NCBI RefSeq assembly: GCF_003432065.1
Contig: NZ_QWDE01000007.1
Location: forward strand, 1 to 64,000
DNA: 64,000 bases
Direction of reading: 5' to 3'
DNA from: Mucilaginibacter terrenus
Lineage (GTDB): Bacteria; Bacteroidota; Bacteroidia; Sphingobacteriales; Sphingobacteriaceae
Below the pieces are notes generated by a model that had not been told where the DNA came from, did not search any database, and worked only from the letters and a program-made list of their open reading frames with translations. A program made the position numbers and the translations under genes. This document shows, piece after piece, positions 1-8,085 of this stretch (position 1 is the first letter of the stretch; each line of letters opens with the position of its first letter).

Positions 1-96
1 TGAAAATACCTTTTAAATAACTATTTTTGTACACGCTTTTATAGCGTTTGCTGCACGCCCCACGTCAGCTAATTGCCTGGTCAGTTTGGCCCGGAA

Positions 97-486
97 TCAG
101 GTGGTCAACATCTCCATAACATACAGTATAGGCTTATCGTAACCTTTTAATCTCAAAAACAGTTTCAGGTTTTCATCTAAGGCTAATTTCTTAGTTTCCT
201 TAATGCGCTCTTCAACTGCTACCTTAACAGTCTCCGGCACTTTGATACTTACTCCGGCTTTTAGATGGTGTTCCAAAGCACCCATCACTTTTATGAATTC
301 AGTTTCCCTTTTTTTAAGGTCTGCTATGGAGTTCAGCGATTTACGGTCAAGGGTGTAATTCTTACCATATTCTTTTTGTGGTGTCCATTTTTCTTGCCCT
401 TCATATTTCACCTTGTAATATAAATTCCACTTCTTATTTTCGCTATCTTTGTATAGCTTCGGCTGAGTGTAGTCAACAATTTTCAT
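97..486 (-). CDS. Hypothetical protein, possible truncated integrase remnant
   Basis: A 129-residue lysine-rich protein with no signal peptide or membrane segment. The N-terminus (MKIVDYTQPKLYKD, then a run of aromatic residues W-N-L-Y-Y) resembles the arm-binding start of Bacteroidota tyrosine recombinases, which normally run to about 400 residues. No catalytic domain follows: the frame stops at 97 and the 96 bases further downstream hold no recombinase-like sequence. I infer a truncated integrase remnant, but the similarity is weak and a small unrelated protein is possible. It is more AT-rich than ftsK next door and is divergent from it. Confidence 0.4.
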   Translation of the reverse strand: MKIVDYTQPKLYKDSENKKWNLYYKVKYEGQEKWTPQKEYGKNYTLDRKSLNSIADLKKRETEFIKVMGALEHHLKAGVSIKVPETVKVAVEERIKETKKLALDENLKLFLRLKGYDKPILYVMEMLTT

Positions 487-514
487 AATATAATAACGCC
501 ATTAAAGTTAATAA

Positions 515-539
515 TTTTTTCCCTTTTTTTTCCCTTTTT
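515..539. repeat. Polypyrimidine mirror repeat
   Basis: The tract reads T6-C3-T8-C3-T5 on the + strand and is close to mirror-symmetric about position 527/528. It lies between the divergent gene ending its start codon at 486 and the ftsK promoter. Such homopurine-homopyrimidine mirror tracts can form triplex (H-DNA) in vitro; any role here is inference. Confidence 0.6.
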
Positions 540-556
540 GCGTTAAAGCAAGGGAA

Positions 557-586
557 TTTAAGACAAATATGATAACTTTATATTTG
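557..586 (+). promoter_or_regulatory. Predicted ftsK promoter
   Basis: TATATTTG at 579-586 fits the Bacteroidota -7 consensus TAnnTTTG. TTTA at 557-560, 18 bases upstream, is a near match to the -33 TTTG element. The ftsK start codon is 25 bases downstream of the -7 element. Confidence 0.55.
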
Positions 587-611
587 CAAATTAGCCGGAG
601 ATACAGCAAGG

Positions 612-3188
612 ATGCCAGTAAAAGGAAACCAGTTCAGGACAAATAGTTTTAGAGATGAAGAGGCGCCGCGTACTAAGGGCGGTAAAGCCGAAAAAGCGAA
701 GCCGTCTCGGCTTCAGCGTGAGGCGTTTTCCTTTAGACAGCTGCGCGATGAACGGGTTTTAAAGATCACTGGCTTATTCTTTATCGTTCTTTCGGCGTTT
801 TTCCTTATCGCGTTTACCTCTTACCTTTTTACCTGGGAGCAGGATCAAAGCTATGTGTCGCCTGCAAACGGCGGCTGGCAAAATTTGTTTAAAACTACCA
901 AAGAGCTAATGGAAAGCGGTGTAAACAGCCCAGTAGTAGATAACTGGCTGGGTAAGTTTGGTGCGCTTCTGGCAAATCAATTCATATTCGAGTGGTTTGG
1001 TGTAGCATCATTTATTTTTGTATTTATCTTCTTTATAGTTGGTTTCAGGCTGCTGTTTAAAATACGTTTGTTCTCTCTGGCCAAAATGCTTGCTTACTGC
1101 TTGTTTGGTATTGTTTTCATATCTATAACAATCGGGTTTATCCACGGGATGATCATTGATTACCCGCATTATCTTGAAGGTGAGTTCGGCTACTGGAGCA
1201 ATCGTTTGCTCAGTGCCCAGGTTGGCCATGCAGGTACCGGCGGAATACTGGCGTTCGCGGGCTTGACAGTGCTTATCATTGCTTATAACATCGATTTCAA
1301 ACTACCCACTCGTCGCGAACGCACTAACGAGGAACATGTCGATCGTGTTGCTCCGGAGCCTGTTGAATTAGTTGAGGAGGAGATATCTTTACCAGTAGAA
1401 TGGCCACGCAATGGCCGTACCCGCAATGAGGTAGCTGCAGAAAACGCCGTAAAAAGCGTGACTTTAGAGCCCGTTGTTGCCGCACCGTTGGTGCAAAATA
1501 CTATAGTTCATGAGCCCATAGTGCTCACCCCTGAACCATTTGCAACCAGCGAACCTGAAGAAGAAACGGAAATACCGCTTACCATAGATGTGGCACGCCC
1601 CACACCAGTAATGAACATCGAGAAAAGCGACGATGATAAAGCTAAGGCGCTGGTTGATGAATTTGGTACTTATGACCATACGCTGGAACTAGCATCTTAT
1701 AAATACCCTACGCTTGACTTGCTGGAGAATTACGGCTCTAACAAGATCGCCGTTAATACAGATGAGTTAGAGGCTAACAAGAACAAAATTGTTGAGACGC
1801 TTAATCATTACAATATCGAGATTGATAAGATTAAGGCGACAATTGGTCCAACGGTTACTTTATACGAGATCATACCGGCGCCGGGCGTGCGTATCTCTAA
1901 GATAAAGAACCTGGAGGATGATATTGCGTTGAGTCTTGCCGCTTTGGGTATCCGTATTATTGCGCCGATGCCAGGTAAGGGTACCATCGGTATAGAGGTT
2001 CCAAATTCGCATCCGGAGATGGTGTCCATGCGGTCGGTACTCGCGACTGAAAAATGGCAGAACAATACCATGGATCTACCCATTGCAATGGGAAAAACCA
2101 TCTCTAACGAAGTGTTTATTGCCGACCTTGCTAAGATGCCACACTTGCTGGTTGCAGGTGCTACGGGTCAGGGTAAATCGGTTGGTATAAACGCGATACT
2201 GGTTTCGCTGCTCTACAAAAAGCACCCCGCGGAACTTAAATTTGTGCTCGTCGATCCAAAAAAGGTGGAGCTAACGTTGTTCCGCAAGATAGAAAGGCAC
2301 TTTCTGGCCAAACTACCGGATGATGGCGACGCTATTATAACCGACACCAAAAAGGTGGTAAATACGCTAAATTCACTCTGTATTGAGATGGATCAGCGCT
2401 ACGACCTGCTTAAAGATGCCCAGGTACGTAACCTGCGCGAATACAATACCAAATTTGTAAACCGTAAGATAAGTGATCCTGAAAAGCACCGTTACTTGCC
2501 GTTTATAGTATTGGTGATCGATGAGTTCGCCGACCTGATGATGACCGCAGGTAAAGAAGTAGAGCAGCCAATAGCACGTATAGCGCAGCTGGCACGTGCC
2601 GTGGGTATTCACCTGGTTATTGCTACGCAGCGTCCGTCGGTAAACGTTATCACGGGTACCATCAAGGCCAACTTCCCGGCAAGACTTGCCTTTAGAGTGT
2701 TGTCCAAGATTGACTCCCGTACTATTTTAGATGCCGGTGGTGCCGATCAGTTGATAGGGCGGGGGGACATGCTGCTGTCTACAGGAAGCGATCTTATACG
2801 TCTTCAGTGCGCCTTTGTGGATACCCCCGAGGTGGAAAAAATATCAGAGTTCATAGGCAATCAACGCGGTTATGCAACTGCAATGTACCTGCCTGAGTAT
2901 GTTGGAGACGGGGAAGCAGGAAGCAGCCCGAAAGAGTTTGACCCGGACGACCGGGACCCGATGTTTGAGGATGCAGCCCGTTTGATTGTATTACATCAGC
3001 AAGGCTCTACATCCCTCATTCAGCGTAAAATGAAATTGGGTTACAACCGTGCAGGACGTATTATTGACCAGTTGGAAGCCGCAGGGATTGTTGGTGCATT
3101 TGAAGGCAGCAAAGCCCGTGATGTGCTTTTCCCTGACGAGTACAGCCTGGAGCGTCATCTCGAAGAGCTACAAAAACCACGCGATTAA
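612..3188 (+). CDS. ftsK: DNA translocase FtsK
   Basis: FtsK/SpoIIIE-family ATPase that pumps DNA through the division septum and helps resolve chromosome dimers. The 858 residues contain an N-terminal membrane part with about four hydrophobic segments (residues roughly 50-75, 125-150, 155-185, 205-230), a linker of about 200 residues that is shorter than in E. coli, then the motor domain with Walker A GATGQGKS at 516-523 and Walker B VLVIDEFADL around 634-643. A winged-helix gamma domain (roughly 785-850, QRKMKLGYNRAGRIIDQLE) should read the orienting KOPS-like sequences. It is followed by a hairpin and then the LolA-like gene, an arrangement common in Bacteroidota. Confidence 0.96.
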   Translation: MPVKGNQFRTNSFRDEEAPRTKGGKAEKAKPSRLQREAFSFRQLRDERVLKITGLFFIVLSAFFLIAFTSYLFTWEQDQSYVSPANGGWQNLFKTTKELMESGVNSPVVDNWLGKFGALLANQFIFEWFGVASFIFVFIFFIVGFRLLFKIRLFSLAKMLAYCLFGIVFISITIGFIHGMIIDYPHYLEGEFGYWSNRLLSAQVGHAGTGGILAFAGLTVLIIAYNIDFKLPTRRERTNEEHVDRVAPEPVELVEEEISLPVEWPRNGRTRNEVAAENAVKSVTLEPVVAAPLVQNTIVHEPIVLTPEPFATSEPEEETEIPLTIDVARPTPVMNIEKSDDDKAKALVDEFGTYDHTLELASYKYPTLDLLENYGSNKIAVNTDELEANKNKIVETLNHYNIEIDKIKATIGPTVTLYEIIPAPGVRISKIKNLEDDIALSLAALGIRIIAPMPGKGTIGIEVPNSHPEMVSMRSVLATEKWQNNTMDLPIAMGKTISNEVFIADLAKMPHLLVAGATGQGKSVGINAILVSLLYKKHPAELKFVLVDPKKVELTLFRKIERHFLAKLPDDGDAIITDTKKVVNTLNSLCIEMDQRYDLLKDAQVRNLREYNTKFVNRKISDPEKHRYLPFIVLVIDEFADLMMTAGKEVEQPIARIAQLARAVGIHLVIATQRPSVNVITGTIKANFPARLAFRVLSKIDSRTILDAGGADQLIGRGDMLLSTGSDLIRLQCAFVDTPEVEKISEFIGNQRGYATAMYLPEYVGDGEAGSSPKEFDPDDRDPMFEDAARLIVLHQQGSTSLIQRKMKLGYNRAGRIIDQLEAAGIVGAFEGSKARDVLFPDEYSLERHLEELQKPRD

Positions 3189-3222
3189 ACCAATTAGAGC
3201 GGCCATCATCTAAACTATTATA

Positions 3223-3247
3223 AAACCCGTTTGCTATTTACGGGTTT
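3223..3247 (+). terminator. Hairpin between ftsK and lolA-like gene
   Basis: Perfect 8-bp stem AAACCCGT / ACGGGTTT with a 9-base loop, ending 14 bases before the next start codon. The T tract after it is only three bases, so termination is probably partial and some readthrough into the LolA-like gene is likely. Confidence 0.5.
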
Positions 3248-3261
3248 GTAAAGGAGTCATT

Positions 3262-3933
3262 ATGAAAAAAGCAGCACTATTTATATTCGCCCTATTGTTT
3301 TCGGCAACTGCCGTTTTCGCCCAAAAGGACAGCGACGCAAAAACCATCCTGAATAAACTAAGCAAGCAATATCGTACCTACGATGCGGTTAAAACCAACT
3401 TTAGTTTATTAATAGATAACCAGCAAGCAAACGTAAAAGAAACCCAAACGGGTACGTTGGTGGCGCGTTCAAAAATAAATAAGTACAAAGTTACCATATA
3501 CCAGCCGGGCAAAACTAATGCTGTAACTCAGGAGATCATAAGTGATGGTAAAAGCCAGTGGACCTACTTGAAAGATGCGAACGAAGTACAGCTGGCAAAC
3601 GCGGACAACAGCGACGACGGCTTCAACCCGGCTAAAATATTCACCATGTACGAGAAGGGGTATAAATACATTTATATCGGTTTACAAAAAGCAGGCGGTA
3701 AAACTTACCAGGTGGTAGACCTTACTCCTGAAGATGCAAAAGCCTCGTTCTTTAAAGTAAGGCTGATGATAGATAAGGCTAAAAACCAGCTATACAGTGC
3801 TATGATCTTTGATAAAAATGGCAGCCGTTATACCTACACGCTAAAAACTTTCGCCCCCGTGAAAGTGACAGATGCCGCTTTTACTTACGATAAGAAAGCT
3901 CATCCGGGTGCAGAACTGGTAGACCTCAGATAA
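3262..3933 (+). CDS. LolA-like outer-membrane lipoprotein carrier protein
   Basis: A 223-residue periplasmic protein with a clear Sec signal peptide (MKKAALFIFALLFSATAVFA, cleavage before Gln21). The body has the LolA/LolB pattern: an early helix with KLSKQYRTYDAVKTNFS, then beta strands with GTLVARSKINKYKV, a DGKSQWTY strand and a C-terminal sheet ending HPGAELVDLR. LolA ferries lipoproteins from the inner to the outer membrane, which fits the many lipoproteins in this window. The family and its position directly after ftsK are typical of Bacteroidota. No separate LolB is seen nearby. Confidence 0.85.
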   Translation: MKKAALFIFALLFSATAVFAQKDSDAKTILNKLSKQYRTYDAVKTNFSLLIDNQQANVKETQTGTLVARSKINKYKVTIYQPGKTNAVTQEIISDGKSQWTYLKDANEVQLANADNSDDGFNPAKIFTMYEKGYKYIYIGLQKAGGKTYQVVDLTPEDAKASFFKVRLMIDKAKNQLYSAMIFDKNGSRYTYTLKTFAPVKVTDAAFTYDKKAHPGAELVDLR

Positions 3934-3959
3934 GTTTATGTGGTAAACTGTTAGGGTGA

Positions 3960-3988
3960 AAAGCAGGTGATAAGATGCATCCTGCTTT
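3960..3988 (+). terminator. Possible terminator hairpin
   Basis: Stem AAAGCAGG / CCTGCTTT (8 bp) with a 12-base loop, 27 bases after the LolA-like stop. There is no T run beyond TTT, so this is a weak candidate. Confidence 0.4.
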
Positions 3989-4057
3989 GTGCAGATAGCA
4001 TTTATATAACGTTATTGATAAGGCTAGTACTTAGCTTGAAGCTAGTAAAACACATAC

Positions 4058-4936
4058 ATGCAGGCAGAAGAAATTGAACGGCTGATAAGGATAAGCAAGG
4101 AAAGGCCATTATTGCCGGAAACCTACGTGCCCTGGCAGGAGCAACCTAAAGCTAACGACCTTTACCTGCCTGAAAAGCTTACGTCGCTGGAAGGGACGCC
4201 CTTATACCACACTTTAACACCGCAACAAAAAACAGACCTTGGCCGACATGAGGCGGTACAGGTGCTGTATTCCTATGGCTGGGGCGAAGCATTGTTTTGT
4301 GTATTTATGACGCGGTATCTGCTTCAGTTGCCGCCAGATGGCCCTGAGCACCGGTTTCTCATCCGTGAGATCATAGAAGAATATCGCCACCAGGAGATGT
4401 TCTCCCAAGCTATTATACAGCTAAACGGTGAAGCGTTGCCGCCAACAAAAATGCATCAGTTTATTGGCAAATTCAGCACTAACTATTTACCTGCCGATTT
4501 CCTATTTATGGGTAGCCTGGCGGTTGAACTTATAACCGATATGTACGGCAATTACAGCAGGAGGGCGCCTGAAATATATGTTGTATTGCGAAAAGTGTTT
4601 GAGTTGCACAATATTGAGGAAGGAAGGCACATCCATTTTACCAAGGGCTTGCTGCAAACCTATACAGCAAAAGCAGGGTACATCAGAAAAACCCTATACA
4701 GTTTTGTAATACTGATGAACATTTACTTTGTGCGCACCATGTATGTACGTAAGGAGATATATGAACGTATAGGCATTAACAACGCTGATGCAGTTTTTAA
4801 AGAAGCCACCCGCAACTACCGCAGTAAATTCACGCAAAATTGCCTTGGCCATATTATTGAGTTTGTTGACAGCTGGGGCGGTTTCAATCTCCTAACACGA
4901 TGGGCGTGGAGATGGTTATTGCATGCGAAAGTGTAA
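4058..4936 (+). CDS. AurF-family diiron oxygenase
   Basis: A 292-residue cytosolic protein without signal peptide. All seven iron ligands known from AurF (p-aminobenzoate N-oxygenase) can be placed with matching spacing: Glu77, Glu108 and His111 (E-Y-R-H), Glu157, His184, Glu188 and His191 (H-N-I-E-E-G-R-H). The family oxidises arylamines to nitro compounds, or hydroxylates other substrates; the substrate here is unknown. It stands alone with no biosynthetic partners, so a role in a secondary-metabolite pathway is not supported by the neighbourhood. The start is preceded by an AT-rich stretch with no obvious ribosome binding site, normal for the phylum. Confidence 0.8.
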   Translation: MQAEEIERLIRISKERPLLPETYVPWQEQPKANDLYLPEKLTSLEGTPLYHTLTPQQKTDLGRHEAVQVLYSYGWGEALFCVFMTRYLLQLPPDGPEHRFLIREIIEEYRHQEMFSQAIIQLNGEALPPTKMHQFIGKFSTNYLPADFLFMGSLAVELITDMYGNYSRRAPEIYVVLRKVFELHNIEEGRHIHFTKGLLQTYTAKAGYIRKTLYSFVILMNIYFVRTMYVRKEIYERIGINNADAVFKEATRNYRSKFTQNCLGHIIEFVDSWGGFNLLTRWAWRWLLHAKV

Positions 4937-4988
4937 AGGCGACGGTACGGCTGCCCTTCTTTCCAGTAACTAGGTATCTAACTCATTA

Positions 4989-5016
4989 GTCATGCTGAAC
5001 TTGTTTCAGCACCTCA
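4989..5016 (+). repeat. Left 28-bp inverted repeat
   Basis: Contains the hairpin core TGCTGAACTTGTTTCAGCA: a 7-bp stem (TGCTGAA / TTCAGCA) with a 5-base loop. It is identical in reverse complement to 5365-5392 over all 28 bases. Confidence 0.9.
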
Positions 5017-5020
5017 CAAT

Positions 5021-5338
5021 CTAGGAGACTAAGCTATCAGGTAGTTCAAGATCATTCTTAAGGTCTCTCATTTCCGGATTAACGCTCTGTATCAAGTTAA
5101 TCTTCCACTGCCGTTTCCAATTTTTCAACTGCTTCTCACGGGCGATCGCATCTTCAACGCGGTGGAAGTGTTCATGATAAATCAGATCAAATAAGTGGTA
5201 TTGCTTTACAAATGCCGAGCCTTCGCCATTAATATGCTGCCAAATTCTTGCTCGCAAATCGGCGGTAACACCGATATAGAATGTCGTACGATATTGGTTC
5301 GACATAATGTAAATGTGTGCTTGTTTATAAAGCATCAT
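5021..5338 (-). CDS. GIY-YIG nuclease family protein
   Basis: A 105-residue protein of the small single-domain GIY-YIG class (COG2827/UPF0213 type). The signature appears as H-I-Y-I-M then F-Y-I-G-V-T (residues about 8-23), followed by the catalytic Arg in the helix ADLRARIWQH and a downstream Glu in AIAREKQLKNWKR that should hold the metal. This family cuts DNA; its cellular role is not well defined. The gene is the sole content of an inverted-repeat unit, which suggests a selfish or repeat-maintaining function. The start at 5338 gives MMLYKQAH; the second Met is equally possible. Confidence 0.88.
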   Translation of the reverse strand: MMLYKQAHIYIMSNQYRTTFYIGVTADLRARIWQHINGEGSAFVKQYHLFDLIYHEHFHRVEDAIAREKQLKNWKRQWKINLIQSVNPEMRDLKNDLELPDSLVS

Positions 5339-5364
5339 GTTAGATAAAGTTCACTAACCGTACA

Positions 5365-5392
5365 TGAGGTGCTGAAACAAGTTCAGCATGAC
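5365..5392 (-). repeat. Right 28-bp inverted repeat
   Basis: Perfect reverse complement of 4989-5016, located 26 bases upstream of the GIY-YIG start codon. It may also act on the promoter of that gene. Confidence 0.9.
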
Positions 5393-5408
5393 AAAGGGTA
5401 GTAATAGA

Positions 5409-6542
5409 TTAAACCCTTATATAAATATTCCTTTTCTCCAGTAATTTACCCACCAGCCAGCAAACCAACATATAGCTTACAGCAAACAATAAAGAACCTA
5501 CCGGACCGGGCGCTATGGCCTGGTAAAAGGAATGGTTTACGGTATCAAAAAAACTTTTGCCTCCAAGCGGAATCATCCAGAAAGCTATGATAAGTATTTC
5601 TGACAAAATGTAGATAGCTAACGGGTTTTTACCTACCGTAGTGAAGAATGCGGGCCAATTAGCTGCTCTCCAGCTACGAACTTCTACAGCGTAAATAAGC
5701 GCGGAAATTATTACCAGGTCAAGTCCAACAGTGAGCAGGGTGAAGGGGCTGGTCCATAGTTTTTTTCCTATAGGGAAGCTCATGTTCCAGCACAAAGCAA
5801 TGAATATGAACAGGCAGCCTACTAACAGCATTTTTGCAAGTGCTTCGTACTCTTTTCCTTTTTGCTGAATGAATCTGCCAGCGTAATAGCCACAAATAAC
5901 GTTTACTATAGCCGGCAGCGTACTGAGTATCCCTTCAGGGTCAAATGGCACTCCTTCGCCATGATAAAGGTGATTGTCGCCCAAAATAAATTTATCCAGA
6001 TAGGTGCCCGCATTGGTAAGCATCCCATATGGAGCATCATGATCGCCGAAGGCAAGTAGGATAACCTGGTAGCCTACCAGTAACAAAATGCTGATAACTA
6101 CAACCGTTCTGAAAGATTTAACAAAGTAAACGATAACGGAGGCGAACAGGTAGCATAAGGCTATTCGCTGCAGCACGCCCATTACACGGGTATGGCTAAA
6201 CGGTTTAAAGCCCCAAACACCATTGTGCTGCTCAAAAAATGGGAACCAATACATTAAGTAGCCTAGCAGGAAAATAATAACCGCACGTTTAAATATTCTG
6301 CCCAACACCGCGCTTGTTGTCATTTGCGCAAACCTTTTTGATGTAAAGCTCATGGCATTACCTACCGCAAAAAGAAATGACGGAAAAACCAGGTCAGTAG
6401 GCGTGAAACCGAACCATGCAGCATGTTCTAACGGCGAAAAAGGCGCCGAGCCACTGCCGGGCGTGTTAACAATGATCATGAAACAAATGGTAAGTCCGCG
6501 GAACACATCCAGGGAAAGGAACCGCTCGGCTTTTGCATCCAT
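5409..6542 (-). CDS. Membrane acyltransferase, heparan-alpha-glucosaminide N-acetyltransferase/NagX-like (DUF5009)
   Basis: A 377-residue polytopic membrane protein with about ten hydrophobic segments. It begins with the family signature RFLSLDVFRGLTICFMIIVN, followed by the loop with a conserved histidine and FTPTDLVFPSFLFAVG. Relatives (HGSNAT, NagX) transfer acetyl groups from cytosolic acetyl-CoA to an amino sugar across the membrane. In Bacteroidota such genes are usually linked to chitin or N-acetylglucosamine use, but none of those genes is adjacent. Upstream (6543-6703) is AT-rich and should contain its promoter. Confidence 0.85.
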   Translation of the reverse strand: MDAKAERFLSLDVFRGLTICFMIIVNTPGSGSAPFSPLEHAAWFGFTPTDLVFPSFLFAVGNAMSFTSKRFAQMTTSAVLGRIFKRAVIIFLLGYLMYWFPFFEQHNGVWGFKPFSHTRVMGVLQRIALCYLFASVIVYFVKSFRTVVVISILLLVGYQVILLAFGDHDAPYGMLTNAGTYLDKFILGDNHLYHGEGVPFDPEGILSTLPAIVNVICGYYAGRFIQQKGKEYEALAKMLLVGCLFIFIALCWNMSFPIGKKLWTSPFTLLTVGLDLVIISALIYAVEVRSWRAANWPAFFTTVGKNPLAIYILSEILIIAFWMIPLGGKSFFDTVNHSFYQAIAPGPVGSLLFAVSYMLVCWLVGKLLEKRNIYIRV

Positions 6543-6685
6543 AATAAACTAGGCTTGTAGTTGTGGTTTATAAAGGCAAGATAGAAAATAATTAATTCTA
6601 AAAGCGTCTCCTGATTAAAGATGCTGAAGTTTTTAAAAATATGATGAAAGTAACTATGGTTTGATATAGTAATTTGAAAAACCTG

Positions 6686-6715
6686 TTTGATTAGGCGTAC
6701 GTTATGCTATTTTTG
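6686..6715 (+). promoter_or_regulatory. Predicted promoter for 6725-7755 pair
   Basis: TTTG at 6686-6689 and TATTTTTG at 6708-6715 fit the -33/-7 consensus with an 18-base spacer. The -7 element overlaps the ATG at 6704, which argues for the later start codon at 6725. Confidence 0.55.
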
Positions 6716-6724
6716 AAAACTCTG

Positions 6725-6997
6725 ATGTTGACCATTACCAACCATACGCTCGAAAAACTGGAACTGTTATTAAAAACGGCAGGGTACAGGGTGCGTTATG
6801 AAAAAGGGAATTTTAAAACAGGTGCTTGCCTGCTGCAAAATAGCAGGATTGTTGTGGTGAATAAATTTGCCAACCTGGAAAGCAGGATAGCGGCTGTTGC
6901 TGAACTGGCCCGTAGCCTTGAAATTGATATTCACCTGCTAGACGAAAAACAGGCAGCATTCTTGCACCAGCTAAAGCAAACAACTTTACAACTGTGA
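6725..6997 (+). CDS. Conserved hypothetical protein upstream of PhnP-like hydrolase
   Basis: A 90-residue soluble protein (MLTITNHTLEKLELLLKTAG) with alternating helices and strands; I do not recognise a characterised family. A longer reading from the ATG at 6704 is possible but would overlap the predicted promoter. Its stop codon overlaps the GTG start of the next gene in the sequence GTGA, so the two are very likely translationally coupled and functionally linked. Confidence 0.75.
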   Translation: MLTITNHTLEKLELLLKTAGYRVRYEKGNFKTGACLLQNSRIVVVNKFANLESRIAAVAELARSLEIDIHLLDEKQAAFLHQLKQTTLQL

Positions 6998-7755
6998 TAT
7001 TTACCTTCCTTGGCACCGGAACCTCGCAGGGCGTACCTGTAATAGCCTGCGAATGCGAGGTGTGTACTTCTGTTAACACGCACGATAAACGCTTGCGTAC
7101 GTCCGTACTGATAGAGGCTGAGGATAAAACAATTGCGATAGATTCCGGGCCCGATTTCAGGTATCAGATGCTCCGCGCCGGGGTAAAACACCTGGACGCC
7201 ATAGTTTTCACCCATGAGCATAAAGACCACGTTGCCGGTATGGACGATATCAGGGCCTTCAACTACAAGCAAAATACCGCTGTCGACATCTATGCGGAAG
7301 CTCGCGTTCAGGAGGCATTAACAAGAGAGTTTCCGTATATCTTCGATAACAAAGGATATCCGGGTATACCACAGGTTAATATGCACCAGATAGGGATGGA
7401 GCCTTTCAGCGTAGGGTTCGTTAATCTGCTGCCTATACGTGTAATGCACTATAAATTGCCCGTACTTGGCTTCAGGATAAAGGATCTGGTTTACATAACA
7501 GATGCCAAAACAGTTTCCGAACCTGAGCGGGAAAAAATCAGAGGAGCTAAAATACTAGTGGTTAACGCCTTGCAGAAAGAAAGGCATATCTCGCACTTTA
7601 CATTTGATGAAGCGGTGGCTTTCGCGAAAGAAATGGGTGCTGAGACCACTTACTTCACCCACATTAGCCACCGCCTTGGCCGTCATCAGGATGTGTCGCG
7701 GGAACTCCCGCCTCACATTAAATTAGCTTATGACGGTCTTAAGCTTGAGTTCTAA
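6994..7755 (+). CDS. MBL-fold metallo-hydrolase, PhnP-like
   Basis: A 253-residue metallo-beta-lactamase-fold enzyme. The metal motif T-H-E-H-K-D-H lies at residues 73-79 and further ligands are probably the Asp in YITDAK (around 168) and the His in YFTHISHR near the C-terminus. Cysteines C19, C21 and C24 near the N-terminus (ACECEVC) match the extra zinc site of PhnP, which hydrolyses cyclic phosphodiesters such as ribose cyclic phosphate. In Bacteroidota, where no phn operon is present, the substrate is unknown. It starts at GTG and overlaps the upstream gene by 4 bases; its stop overlaps the convergent DUF3072 gene by 4 bases. Confidence 0.88.
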   Translation: MIFTFLGTGTSQGVPVIACECEVCTSVNTHDKRLRTSVLIEAEDKTIAIDSGPDFRYQMLRAGVKHLDAIVFTHEHKDHVAGMDDIRAFNYKQNTAVDIYAEARVQEALTREFPYIFDNKGYPGIPQVNMHQIGMEPFSVGFVNLLPIRVMHYKLPVLGFRIKDLVYITDAKTVSEPEREKIRGAKILVVNALQKERHISHFTFDEAVAFAKEMGAETTYFTHISHRLGRHQDVSRELPPHIKLAYDGLKLEF

Positions 7756-8015
7756 TCTTCAATGCCGCGACCCGTTTTGTGCTGAAGCTCGTCTATCTTT
7801 TTAGATGCGTCTGCTTTACTTAACGTCTCGTCCATCTCTTCACCTGCCTGGTCGCTTAATGTTTTAAGGTAAGATTGTTGTGCGCCGGTCATTGGTTCAT
7901 CCCCGGTAGTCCATTCATCCGGATCCTTAATAGCGTTTGTACCTTTTAAATGATCGTTGTTAGGTGCTGATGCGTTAGCTGCATCGGTCTGTTTATTATC
8001 GTTTGCTGTAGCCAT
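7752..8015 (-). CDS. DUF3072 domain protein
   Basis: An 87-residue protein. The C-terminal half (residues about 38-83) carries the DUF3072 pattern P-M-T-G-A-Q-Q-S-Y-L-K-T-L, then D-E-T-L-S-K-A-D-A-S-K-K-I-D-E-L. The N-terminal 35 residues are low-complexity, rich in Asn, Asp and Ala, and look disordered. The function of the family is unknown. Its 3' end overlaps the end of the convergent PhnP-like gene. Confidence 0.82.
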   Translation of the reverse strand: MATANDNKQTDAANASAPNNDHLKGTNAIKDPDEWTTGDEPMTGAQQSYLKTLSDQAGEEMDETLSKADASKKIDELQHKTGRGIED

Positions 8016-8085
8016 AACTTATTATTTATAACATCAACAAGCAAAGAGCGTAAGCTGTTTTAAGAAATGCTAATTTTATTAGCTA

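Larger units (their letters stand above)
4989..5392. mobile_element. Candidate miniature element: GIY-YIG gene between 28-bp inverted repeats
   Basis: A 404-bp unit bounded by perfect 28-bp inverted repeats (4989-5016 and 5365-5392) and filled almost entirely by one GIY-YIG gene. The left repeat ends 4 bases beyond the stop codon and the right one starts 26 bases before the start codon. Each repeat is itself a hairpin. I infer a repeat whose spread may depend on the enclosed endonuclease, in the manner of REP elements with their RAYT transposases. No target-site duplication is evident at the two edges, and mobility is not shown by one copy. Confidence 0.5.
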
